Source of the DNA: Paracoccus aminophilus JCM 7686 | GTDB lineage: Bacteria > Pseudomonadota > Alphaproteobacteria > Rhodobacterales > Rhodobacteraceae | Assembly: GCF_000444995.1 (NCBI RefSeq) | Contig: NC_022041.1 | Location: 1,276,001-1,340,000 of the forward strand | Reading direction: 5' to 3' | DNA: 64,000 nt | Part shown: positions 57,047-64,000 of the stretch, in pieces | How the letters are laid out: every line of letters starts with the position of its first letter | Position numbering within the stretch: the first letter of the stretch is position 1 | Program-made: the position numbers and the translations under genes | Notes under the pieces: model-generated | Seen by the model: the letters and a program-made list of their open reading frames with translations, nothing else | Told to the model about the DNA's origin: nothing | Database searches by the model: none

Positions 57047-57720
57047 ACCAGCCCCGCCGAGATCACCAGCTTGGCCGCATCCTCGACGCTCATGTCCAGA
57101 AAGATCAGCTCGCGCTCGGCGACATAGATCAGAAAACCGGTGGTGGCGTTCGGCGTATTGGGCAGAAAGACCGAGAGAATGCGGTCGTCGATCCCATCGA
57201 TATCGGTCAACTCGGCCCGCGCCGGGCCCGAGACCAGCCCGATCCGATAGGCACCCCGACGCGGATATTCGACCAGACAGGCGCGCTCGAACTTCTCGTC
57301 TCCGGGCGTCAGGATGGTTTCCGAGATCTGTTTCAGCCCGCCATAGATGCTGCGCACGATCGGCATACGGTCAACGATGGCCTCGGCATTGCGGATCATC
57401 GCGCGCCCGATATAGCCGCGCGCCAGCCAGCCGATCAGCATGGTGAAGGTGACGATAATGACGACGCCCAGCCCGCGCGGATTGACGCCCAGCCAATTGT
57501 CGGGGCGCCAGCGCAGCGGAATGAAGGGCATGACCCAGCCGTCAATCCAGCCGGTCAGCCACCAGATCAGCCAGAAGGTGACGCCGATCGGCACCAGCAC
57601 CATGGCGCCGGTGAAGAAGGAGGAGCGCAGGCTCGCCAACACCCCGGTCGGGCTCCGGCGCTTGCGACGCCGGGGCGGGGCCAGATGAGGCAGCTCGTGT
57701 TTCGGACCTTTGCGTACCAT
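57007..57720 (-). CDS. DUF502-family membrane protein
   Basis: A 237-residue protein with two N-terminal membrane helices (FFTGAMVLVPIGVTFWLIWWLTGWI and LGVVIIVTFTMLIGWLARGYIG) and a soluble part with the DUF502 signature region RSIYGGLKQISETIL and FLPNTPNATTGFLIYV. The function is not established. Its 3' end overlaps the patatin gene on the other strand. It is a single gene upstream of which lies the psuG 3' end after a 38-base gap. Confidence 0.88.
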   Translation of the reverse strand: MVRKGPKHELPHLAPPRRRKRRSPTGVLASLRSSFFTGAMVLVPIGVTFWLIWWLTGWIDGWVMPFIPLRWRPDNWLGVNPRGLGVVIIVTFTMLIGWLARGYIGRAMIRNAEAIVDRMPIVRSIYGGLKQISETILTPGDEKFERACLVEYPRRGAYRIGLVSGPARAELTDIDGIDDRILSVFLPNTPNATTGFLIYVAERELIFLDMSVEDAAKLVISAGLVYPTSSEKSDDRS

Positions 57721-57758
57721 GCCCTATGGTTAGAGGGCATTTGTAACGATTCAACCGC

Positions 57759-58676
57759 TTATGCGGTCTCGGCCTTGGCAATTTCCGCGGCGAGCCGCGC
57801 ATTGTTCAACACAAGCGCAATATTGGCCTGAAGCGAGCGGCCCTTGGTCAGCTCGAAAATGCGCTGGAGCAAGAAGGGGGTGACCGCTTTGGCCGCGATC
57901 TTTTGCGTCTCGGCTTGGGCGAGGGCTTGCTCGACCACCGGGACCATCGTGGCGCGCGGGATCTCATCGGCTTCGGGGATCGGATTGACGATGAGCTGGC
58001 CGCCAACCAGACCAAGCTCGCGCCGCATCCGGGCGGCGGCGGCGATTTGGGCCGGGTCGTCAAAGCGCAGGGGCGCCTTCAGCCCGGAATCGCGCGACCA
58101 GAAGGCGGGCAGGGCGTCCTGACCGTAGGCGATGACCGGAACGCCAAGGGTTTCAAGGACTTCCAGCGTCTTTGCCAGATCGAGGATTGCCTTTGCACCC
58201 GCGCAAACCACCGTGACCGGGGTCAGAGCGAGCTCTTGCAGATCGGCGGAAATGTCGAAGCTGAATTCCGCCCCGCGATGGACGCCGCCAATGCCGCCCG
58301 TCGCAAAGACCCGGATCCCGGCCAGAGCGGCGGCGATCATCGTCGCGGCCACCGTGGTCGCGCCGGTGCGCTTGGCGACAAGGCAGGCGGCGAGATCGGC
58401 GCGCGAGAGTTTCATCACCTCGGCGGAAGGCGTCTCGGCCAGCGTCTCCAACTGATCGGTCTCAAGCCCGATATGGATGCGCCCGCCCATGACGGCGATG
58501 GTGGCGGGCACTGCGCCCGCAGCGCGCACCGTTGCCTCGACAGACCGCGCAACCTCAAGATTTTGCGGATAAGGCATGCCATGGGTGATAATCGTCGATT
58601 CCAGCGCGACAATCGGCTGGCCTGCGGCTTTGGCCGCGGCGACTTCCTTGGAATAGCTGAGGGGCAGGTCGGTCAT
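57759..58676 (-). CDS. psuG: Pseudouridine-5'-phosphate glycosidase
   Basis: A 305-residue enzyme that splits pseudouridine 5'-phosphate into uracil and ribose 5-phosphate. VALESTIITHGMPYPQNLEVA (about 23-43) is diagnostic, and GGIGGVHRGAEFSFDISADL carries conserved active-site residues. Its start overlaps the kinase stop by four bases (ATGA), giving the usual PsuK-PsuG order for pseudouridine salvage. Confidence 0.95.
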   Translation of the reverse strand: MTDLPLSYSKEVAAAKAAGQPIVALESTIITHGMPYPQNLEVARSVEATVRAAGAVPATIAVMGGRIHIGLETDQLETLAETPSAEVMKLSRADLAACLVAKRTGATTVAATMIAAALAGIRVFATGGIGGVHRGAEFSFDISADLQELALTPVTVVCAGAKAILDLAKTLEVLETLGVPVIAYGQDALPAFWSRDSGLKAPLRFDDPAQIAAAARMRRELGLVGGQLIVNPIPEADEIPRATMVPVVEQALAQAETQKIAAKAVTPFLLQRIFELTKGRSLQANIALVLNNARLAAEIAKAETA

Positions 58677-59587
58677 GACGGGTCCTTTCCAGAAACATAA
58701 TCGGCCGCGGCTGCGGTGGCGGTGACAAGAGCAAGATCGCGCGGCGCTCCGGCGCTTTCGGCTTTGACATGGGCGGCCAAAAGCCAGTCGCCTGCGCCGG
58801 TCAGTCGGCGGATCTCTACCGGATGCGGTGTGGCTGAATGGGTCGGCGCGGCGCGCATCGCCTCGGAGGCGGGATGGGGCCCGTCGGTCACGATCACCCG
58901 CTCGGCGCCGCGCGCAATCACTGCCTCGGCGGCCTCGGCGCTGGAGGCGGCGGGGCGCCCGGCGATGGCCTCGGCCTCGGCGCGGTTGAGATAAAAGAGC
59001 GTCCGGGGCCGCGTCAGCAGCGGGTCCAGCCGTGCCACTTTCGAGGGGCTGGCCGGGACGATCCGCAACACCGCCGCCTGAAGCGCGGGATCGCTGGCAA
59101 AGCCCGCGAGGACTTCGGCGGGCGGATTGCTGTCGAGGATGATCATGCCCTCGAACGGCGCCTTGGCCGATCCGAGCCGCCCGTCGCGCAAAGGAGCCAG
59201 TATCGCCTCACCCGCCGCTTCAAGCGCGCGGGCATCGGCGACGGCGGCGACGAGATTCAGGCTGTCCTCGATCGCCATATAGATGTCGGTTCCATCGCAA
59301 TCACGGTGCAGATAGCGGCAAACGACGCCCTGCCGCTCAGCCTCGCGCACCAGCATATCGCCCGAGGAATCGCGCCCGACCGCGCCGAGAATGGCGGGGG
59401 AGAGCCCGTTTTTCGCCAAAGCCAGCGCGACATTCAGGGCGACTCCGCCCGGGCGCTGCACGATGATACCGGCATGATCGCCGCCCAGCTCTTGGCGCAC
59501 CGGGCTGCGTCCGATCACATCCCAGAGCATGGCGCCGAGGCAGAGAATGCGGGGCCGTAACGTCATCGGAGGGCTCGCAGCGGTCAC
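58673..59587 (-). CDS. psuK: PfkB-family kinase, probable pseudouridine kinase
   Basis: A 304-residue ribokinase-fold kinase with the catalytic motif TGAGDWLLAAHV (aspartate in GAGD) and N-terminal GGVALNVALALAKNG. With psuG directly downstream in the same overlapping operon, phosphorylation of pseudouridine is the likely reaction. I use GTG 59587, preceded by AAAGGG; ATG 59566 is possible but has no ribosome site. Confidence 0.83.
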   Translation of the reverse strand: MTAASPPMTLRPRILCLGAMLWDVIGRSPVRQELGGDHAGIIVQRPGGVALNVALALAKNGLSPAILGAVGRDSSGDMLVREAERQGVVCRYLHRDCDGTDIYMAIEDSLNLVAAVADARALEAAGEAILAPLRDGRLGSAKAPFEGMIILDSNPPAEVLAGFASDPALQAAVLRIVPASPSKVARLDPLLTRPRTLFYLNRAEAEAIAGRPAASSAEAAEAVIARGAERVIVTDGPHPASEAMRAAPTHSATPHPVEIRRLTGAGDWLLAAHVKAESAGAPRDLALVTATAAAADYVSGKDPS

Positions 59588-59685
59588 GTTATGCCCTTTG
59601 CATCGCATGGCGGACGGGCTTTGTCGATCGATTTGCCGTTTGCCCGGGCAGAGTTGCGGCACGCCGGGCAGGGCGATGAAAGGAC

Positions 59686-59707
59686 TTCCCCGACCACAGC
59701 CGGGGAA
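59686..59707 (-). terminator. Likely terminator after the acid phosphatase gene
   Basis: TTCCCCG (59686-59692) pairs with CGGGGAA (59701-59707). On the minus strand it follows the phosphatase stop by 12 bases and continues into TCCTTTCAT, a modest T-run. Confidence 0.5.
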
Positions 59708-59719
59708 ATCCGGCAGATC

Positions 59720-60493
59720 TTATTTCTCGACCTGCATCGGCGCATCCCAGGCCTTCAGTTCGGATTTGCGCCAAGTGCCATAGGCCGAGTTCGGCAGCAC
59801 GATCCAGTCGCGCCCGAAATGCTCGGCCTGTTCGGCCACGAGCTCGCGTTGCTTGTCGACCGGGACCTTGCTCACGAAATCCTCCGAGAAGTCATGCAAG
59901 GTGTCGCCGAGTTGCAGGACGACCTTGTAATCCTTCTGCACGGCGGCGCGACGCTCTTGCTTGGGCGGGCCGAGCAGCAGGACGGTGTCGTTCGAGACCT
60001 TGGGCAGACCCAGCTTTTCCAGCGTGGCGAGGGTCTGCGGCTTGTTCTCGTCATAGCGATCCGAGATGTAATAGATCGCGACGCCTTTCTCATCGGCATA
60101 TTTGAAGAACTCAAGCGCGCCGGGGATCAAAGCCGGGTCGCCATCACGCTCCCAATGCTTCCAGGTGTCCCAGGTGGTGAAGTCGTGGCAAGCTTGCATG
60201 TCGCGCACGAGAAGGGCGCTGTTGTCGATGACGGTCTCGTCGAGATCGGTGATGACGGCGAGTTTTTCGTCCGGCTTGGCGGCGGCGAGCGCCTCGTCGA
60301 GCCGGATCCGGGCAAGCGCATAGGCCTGACGCTGGATCGCATCGACCTCGGCGGATTGCTGTTGATAGCGTAGTCCCATGGCATAGGCTTCCTGCGCGCA
60401 GAGCGTTTTGGCTTCCTCGGCCTGAGCCCCTGTCGCGCAAAGCGCCAGGACCGTGCAGGACAGCAATACGCCCTTGAGATTGGTTCTGATCAC
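59720..60493 (-). CDS. Secreted class C (lipoprotein e(P4)-like) HAD acid phosphatase
   Basis: A 257-residue protein with a signal peptide (LLSCTVLALCATGAQAEE) and the HAD nucleophile motif DLDETVIDN (about residues 87-95). Later motifs are YYISDR and GDTLHDFSED. Family members dephosphorylate nucleotides and other monoesters in the periplasm or outer membrane; the signal cleavage looks like a normal Ala-x-Ala site, not a lipobox. GTG 60493 follows GAGGAGACC. A 14-base palindrome sits upstream at 60562. Confidence 0.87.
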   Translation of the reverse strand: MIRTNLKGVLLSCTVLALCATGAQAEEAKTLCAQEAYAMGLRYQQQSAEVDAIQRQAYALARIRLDEALAAAKPDEKLAVITDLDETVIDNSALLVRDMQACHDFTTWDTWKHWERDGDPALIPGALEFFKYADEKGVAIYYISDRYDENKPQTLATLEKLGLPKVSNDTVLLLGPPKQERRAAVQKDYKVVLQLGDTLHDFSEDFVSKVPVDKQRELVAEQAEHFGRDWIVLPNSAYGTWRKSELKAWDAPMQVEK

Positions 60494-60561
60494 GTCGGTC
60501 TCCTCCCGTTTTTGCGTTGAAGCGGCCTCCTCCAGACCGCTTTCGCAAATGAGCACTATTC

Positions 60562-60575
60562 TGATTGACCAATCA
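60562..60575. promoter_or_regulatory. Palindromic operator-like site upstream of the acid phosphatase gene
   Basis: TGATTG-AC-CAATCA is a perfect inverted repeat with a 2-base centre, 69 bases before the GTG start, flanked by a further CAAT. Its size suits a dimeric regulator such as MarR or TetR, or an FNR/Crp-like protein, but none can be named. The rest of 60494-60761 shows no gene. Confidence 0.45.
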
Positions 60576-60761
60576 ATCAATTTCCGGTGGCCGGTTGTGG
60601 ATCGTGTGATCTTGGTTGCGATCAAGGCCTTGCAGAAGGGCTTTGCCTTGAGGGAAAGGCCGTCATGGCCGGTTGGACGCGCGCCAAAGCGCAGAATCAG
60701 AAAGGGCCGGGGAAGCCCCAGCCCTTCTGGTCTTTGGCAGGTTTGGCAGGTTTGGCTTGCC

Positions 60762-61904
60762 TTACTGAACCAGGGCCTTGCCGTTTTGCGCGTGACGCAC
60801 GGCAAGTTTGCGGCCCATTCGACCCGAGGCGAGCAGGCGCGCGCCGGTCGCAACCTCGCCCGGCGTGCGATGACGCAGCTCGGGGAAAAGCTGGAAGATC
60901 TCTTCGCAGGCCGCCGAGCCAAGTGACTTCAGAGCCTCGTCGCCGGTGTAGAGCGATTCCGTCTCCGCGCCATTCGACAGGACGATCTCGTGCTGATCGA
61001 AGAGGAAGTGGAAATACTCGACTTCGATCTGGTCCTCGACGATGTCGATCCCCTCGATCTGCAGCAGTTGTTTGGCTGCCACGAGGATTTCCTCGGCACC
61101 GAACATCTTGAGTGCGATGCGCGAGCGCACGAGAATGCGGTGTTGCGGCGAGACCAGCAGATCCTGCGTCGGTGAGTTCGCGCCAAGAGCACCGGCGCGG
61201 ATGCGGATCGGGCGGATCGCTTCATTTTGCGCCAAAACGGTGCTGTCCAAGTGACGCGAGCCGATCCAGCGGATGGGCTGAAGCCCGTTGTCCTTGGTCC
61301 AGACCTGCACGCCCTCGATCAGATCCTCGACCGGCATGGAACCGAATTCGGTCTCTATCAGCGTGCCGCGCGCAAAGCAGGGGAAGCAATGCGGCGTGGT
61401 GTGGATCCCGGTTTCGCAAGGGTCGTAATTCCCGGGATTGTCCGAGAAGGTGACCGAGACGATCGGGTATTTATAGACATCAAGCTCCCATTGCGTGGTT
61501 TTGTCATTGTCCGGCGGCGGCAGCAGAAAAACATTGCCGTCGGAATCCTGCATGACATGCAGCGATTGCGTCACAGTATAAAGATTGCCGTCCGGAAGCT
61601 GAATCGTGATCGCGCAATTCGAGACCGTAAAGGAGGTGTTCACCGTGTAATCGGCGGAAACCCCATCGGTCGTGTAGCTGATCGTTTCCGGGCCACCCGA
61701 GGGAATGAAGCCGTCGCCATTGGTGTCATTCAGCGTGACGGCGGTCATATTTTGGAACAGCGGCTGGTCAGCCGAGCCGAAGCTTTTCCCGGCGGTTACC
61801 TCGACCGCAGCATCGGGTCCTTCGGTTGATTTGTCCGGATCCATATTCGGCATTTTGCCGAGAGAGATCATGCGCTCAATCGAGAAGACGGGCGTATCTG
61901 CCAT
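60762..61904 (-). CDS. Hint-domain protein
   Basis: A 380-residue protein with an N-terminal unknown region that includes a calcium-loop-like DTNGDGFI (60-67), then a Hint domain starting at C176 (PCFARGTLIETEFG) and running through DLIEGVQVWTKDNG, WIGSRHLD, and VSPQHRILVRSRIA to about 320. Hint domains perform N-S acyl shift and self-cleavage in inteins and Hedgehog proteins. Such proteins are common in Rhodobacterales but uncharacterised. No extein-like C-terminal cysteine or asparagine is obvious. ATG 61904 is preferred to GTG 61916. Targets are unknown. Confidence 0.72.
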   Translation of the reverse strand: MADTPVFSIERMISLGKMPNMDPDKSTEGPDAAVEVTAGKSFGSADQPLFQNMTAVTLNDTNGDGFIPSGGPETISYTTDGVSADYTVNTSFTVSNCAITIQLPDGNLYTVTQSLHVMQDSDGNVFLLPPPDNDKTTQWELDVYKYPIVSVTFSDNPGNYDPCETGIHTTPHCFPCFARGTLIETEFGSMPVEDLIEGVQVWTKDNGLQPIRWIGSRHLDSTVLAQNEAIRPIRIRAGALGANSPTQDLLVSPQHRILVRSRIALKMFGAEEILVAAKQLLQIEGIDIVEDQIEVEYFHFLFDQHEIVLSNGAETESLYTGDEALKSLGSAACEEIFQLFPELRHRTPGEVATGARLLASGRMGRKLAVRHAQNGKALVQ

Positions 61905-62099
61905 ATCGTTACCCACACATCAGAAACCGCGAAAAAACAGATGCGGTTATCGGTTCGCCGACTGATGTATGGGAGCAGGGCTGTCGCTGAACACAGCGCA
62001 TCCCTCATGCCAAAACATGGCAAAATCAACTCTTTAACATCACTACGACAGCGGCACAGACAACGTGCCGATAGGGAAAGACTGCCGTCAGTTGCAGGG

Positions 62100-62132
62100 T
62101 TCCACAAGATTTAAATTTTTCGTGGAATTTTT
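62100..62132 (+). terminator. Orphan terminator-like hairpin in the spacer
   Basis: TTCCAC (62100-62105) pairs with GTGGAA (62122-62127), followed by TTTTT. The 16-base loop includes ATTTAAAT, which may pair internally. No coding gene ends before it on the plus strand. Confidence 0.4.
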
Positions 62133-62632
62133 CGCTGCGCAGTAGTGCAAAGATGCCGCATCACCTGATTGTAGCAGATTCGCGAAGCTTTTCTTACGCT
62201 TGGGCGCGTTAATTAAGATGCTCTTCCTTGAGTTGATGTCGCGGTTTGGTCACGCGCCTAACAAAAAAGACAGATCATCGCGCCGGTGAACGACAAATTC
62301 TGAGCTTTTAAAGATGGTTAATGGTCGCGCTCGCGCGTGGTCTTTGATCGCAGTTTAACGATTCTTCGCCGATGATTCGCGACCACCGACAACCTGAGCG
62401 GTGCGAATTGATAGGCCTCAAGGGCATTTGTTCCGTCGCTTCCGGCCCGATCCAACCCATAGGGAAAAAAATCGCGCCGTTTGCCAGCCCGGATGCGAAC
62501 AGCAGCCTTGCTGCGACTCGGCAAGGATCTAGCCGCGCGATCATTCCCTTCTCGAACCTTCCAGCGAGAGGGCAGGATCTGCTCTGTGCGGCGATGAATT
62601 CGAAAGAGGCGCTCCCTCGACAAATGCTTAAA

Positions 62633-62653
62633 CGTCTATCAACATTGTAGACG
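62633..62653. promoter_or_regulatory. Operator-like inverted repeat before the monooxygenase
   Basis: CGTCTA (62633-62638) and TAGACG (62648-62653) are perfect complements 9 bases apart, 15 bases before the ATG. The position at the ribosome site would let a bound repressor or RNA hairpin block expression. Confidence 0.45.
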
Positions 62654-62667
62654 ATTAGAGGTGAGCA

Positions 62668-64000
62668 ATGACGCAGTTCCGTTCTTCCCGTTCCGAAATG
62701 TCCCTTGGCCTGTTCCTGCTGGGCGCGGGCCATCACATCGCCGCCTGGCGGCTGCCCGAAGCGCCGCCCAACGCGGCGGTGTCTTTCCCGCATTATCAAG
62801 CGATTGCGGCCGAGGCTGAGGCCGCGAAATTCGACGCGATCTTCTTTGCCGATTCCGCTTCGGTGCGCGATTTCGGGATTTCGCCGATTGATCGCGACGA
62901 GCGCTCGATCCGGCTGGAGCCGCTGACGCTGCTCTCGGCGCTCGCGGTCTCGACCGACCGGATCGGGCTGATCGCCACCGCCTCGACCACCTATAACGAG
63001 CCCTATAACCTCGCCCGCCGCTTTGCCTCCCTCGATCTTCTCAGCGGCGGGCGCGCGGGCTGGAATCTTGTCACCTCGGCCAATGCGCAGGACGGGCCGA
63101 ACTTCTCGCTCGAGGCTCATCCCGAACATGGCGTGCGCTATGATCGGGCGCATGAATTCGAAGAGGTGGTGCGTGGTCTGTGGCACAGCTGGGAGGGCGA
63201 GGATGCTTTCCCGCTCGACAAGACGGGCGGCCAGATCTTCCGCCCCGAGGCGCTGCACCCGCTGAACCACAAGGGCGCGCATTTCGCGGTGCGCGGCCCG
63301 CTGTCGGTGCCGCCCTCGGCGCAGGGCCATCCGGTCATCATTCAGGCCGGGGCGTCCGAGGCCGGGCGCGACACCGCCGCGCGCACCGCCGAGGTGGTTT
63401 TCGCCGCGCATCAAAGCTTTGACGAGGCTTTCGCCTTTTATCAGGACGTGAAGCGCCGCTTGGCGGCTTACGGTCGCGCGCCTGAGGATCTGAAGATCCT
63501 GCCCGGCGTCTCGCCCTTCATCGGGCGCACGCGGGCCGAGGCGCAGGCGAGCTTTGATGAGTTGCAGGATCTTGTGACGCCTGAGGTCGGGTTGAAGCTT
63601 TTGCAGCCCTTCGCAGGCGGGCTCGACCTGCGCGATTACGATCTCGACGGGCCGCTGCCCGATCTGCCGGTGACGACCAATGCCATCGGTCGCCAAAAGT
63701 TGCTGGTCGATCTGGCGCGGCGCGAAAACCTGACGATCCGCCAACTTTACCTGCATATCGCCGGGGCGCGCGGCCATTGGCAGCTGATCGGGACGGCCTC
63801 GGAGATCGCGGGCGAGCTGGAGCATTATTTCAAAAACGGAGCGGCGGATGGGTTCAACATCATGCCGCCCGCGCTGCAGCGCTCGCTTGGCCCGATCACC
63901 GAGCTTTTGCTGCCCGAACTGCGCCGCCGTGGCCTCTTCCGCAAGGATTACACCGGCACGACCCTGCGCGAGCATCTGGGCCTTCGTCGCCCGGACTTGC
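62668..64000 (+). CDS. LLM-class flavin-dependent monooxygenase (NtaA/SnaA/DszA type), incomplete
   Basis: The frame runs from ATG 62668 past the end of the window, with 444 codons visible; family members are about 440-460 residues, so only the tail is missing. LGLFLLGAGHHIAAWR, GRAGWNLVTS and QAGASEAGRD are typical of the bacterial luciferase-like NtaA/SnaA/DszA/SoxA family, which uses reduced flavin from a partner reductase to oxidise sulfur, nitrogen or xenobiotic compounds. ATG follows AGAGGTGA. The substrate is unknown. Confidence 0.9.
   Translation, partial: MTQFRSSRSEMSLGLFLLGAGHHIAAWRLPEAPPNAAVSFPHYQAIAAEAEAAKFDAIFFADSASVRDFGISPIDRDERSIRLEPLTLLSALAVSTDRIGLIATASTTYNEPYNLARRFASLDLLSGGRAGWNLVTSANAQDGPNFSLEAHPEHGVRYDRAHEFEEVVRGLWHSWEGEDAFPLDKTGGQIFRPEALHPLNHKGAHFAVRGPLSVPPSAQGHPVIIQAGASEAGRDTAARTAEVVFAAHQSFDEAFAFYQDVKRRLAAYGRAPEDLKILPGVSPFIGRTRAEAQASFDELQDLVTPEVGLKLLQPFAGGLDLRDYDLDGPLPDLPVTTNAIGRQKLLVDLARRENLTIRQLYLHIAGARGHWQLIGTASEIAGELEHYFKNGAADGFNIMPPALQRSLGPITELLLPELRRRGLFRKDYTGTTLREHLGLRRPDL

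Larger units (their letters stand above)
61905..62667. other. 763-base spacer with several hairpins, no supported gene
   Basis: This gap between the divergent Hint and monooxygenase genes is more AT-rich than its neighbours. I find no open frame with convincing codon bias or family likeness. It holds TGCCA...TGGCA (62008-62022), a terminator-like hairpin at 62100-62132, and CGTCTA...TAGACG at 62633-62653 just before the monooxygenase. A small RNA is possible. Confidence 0.4.

Noticed and set aside
62308..63975. A 555-codon minus-strand frame opposite the flavin monooxygenase
   Set aside because: The plus-strand LLM protein has clear family motifs from 62668 to the window end.

Overview
This window looks like a chromosomal segment of a high-GC alphaproteobacterium, most likely order Rhodobacterales (Paracoccus or a close relative). 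Supporting signs are a C4-pathway 5-aminolevulinate synthase (hemA) with an FNR-type site upstream, fabD-fabG-acpP, a CarD regulator, a single LolC/E-type permease paired with LolD, an RF2 gene without the programmed frameshift, a RodZ-like protein directly before ispG, a Suv3-like helicase paired with an S4 protein, and a Hint-domain protein of the type common in marine and soil Rhodobacterales. The genus is inferred, not proven. I see no phage, insertion sequence, integrase or CRISPR array.

Layout. 1-7.1 kb: the start of a puuE-type allantoinase faces away from an NCS2 purine permease (a purine-catabolism locus), followed by a LysR regulator, an MFS transporter, and a LysR/FAD-oxidoreductase pair. 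7.3-10.6 kb: a four-gene nitrate/sulfonate/taurine-type ABC uptake operon that ends in a secreted TPR protein. 10.8-13.7 kb: a tightly overlapping operon of a periplasmic solute-binding protein, a SCO protein, a PCuAC copper chaperone and a di-heme peroxidase-like cytochrome; this is the most unusual gene combination here. 13.76-13.95 kb: two identical tRNA-Asn genes. 14-23 kb: an MBL-fold hydrolase, a lone histidine kinase, fabD, fabG, acpP, dnaE, and an unfamiliar serine-hydrolase-like protein.

23-33 kb: ilvC facing two tandem Lrp/AsnC regulators; the lipoprotein-release pair lolC/E-lolD; a PAP2 protein; a small lipoprotein; then parE, a ChaC-like cyclotransferase and a YnfA-like membrane protein in one overlapping operon; and a GST. 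32.5-37.3 kb: an operon of oligoendopeptidase F, an acetyltransferase and a membrane dipeptidase, plus a lysophospholipase-like hydrolase and an SCP2 protein. 37.3-48.3 kb: TPR protein, Suv3-like helicase, S4 protein, FdxA, CarD, an M20 peptidase, hemA, rodZ-like and ispG.

48.3-57.7 kb: an envelope group (DsbA-like protein, aminotransferase, AmiC-type amidase, PBP1A), then prfB, a patatin phospholipase and a DUF502 membrane protein. 57.7-64 kb: the pseudouridine catabolism pair psuG-psuK, a secreted class C acid phosphatase, a Hint-domain protein, a 763-base spacer with several hairpins, and an almost complete flavin-dependent monooxygenase cut by the window edge.

Most of the window is housekeeping DNA. 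The points most worth a second look are the solute-binding/SCO/PCuAC/peroxidase operon, the hydrolase at 22.2 kb, the nested hairpin upstream of carD, the hairpin that can hide the ribosome site of the ABC binding-protein gene, the FNR box of hemA, and a probable leaderless start for dnaE. None of these can be called a new system from sequence reading alone.
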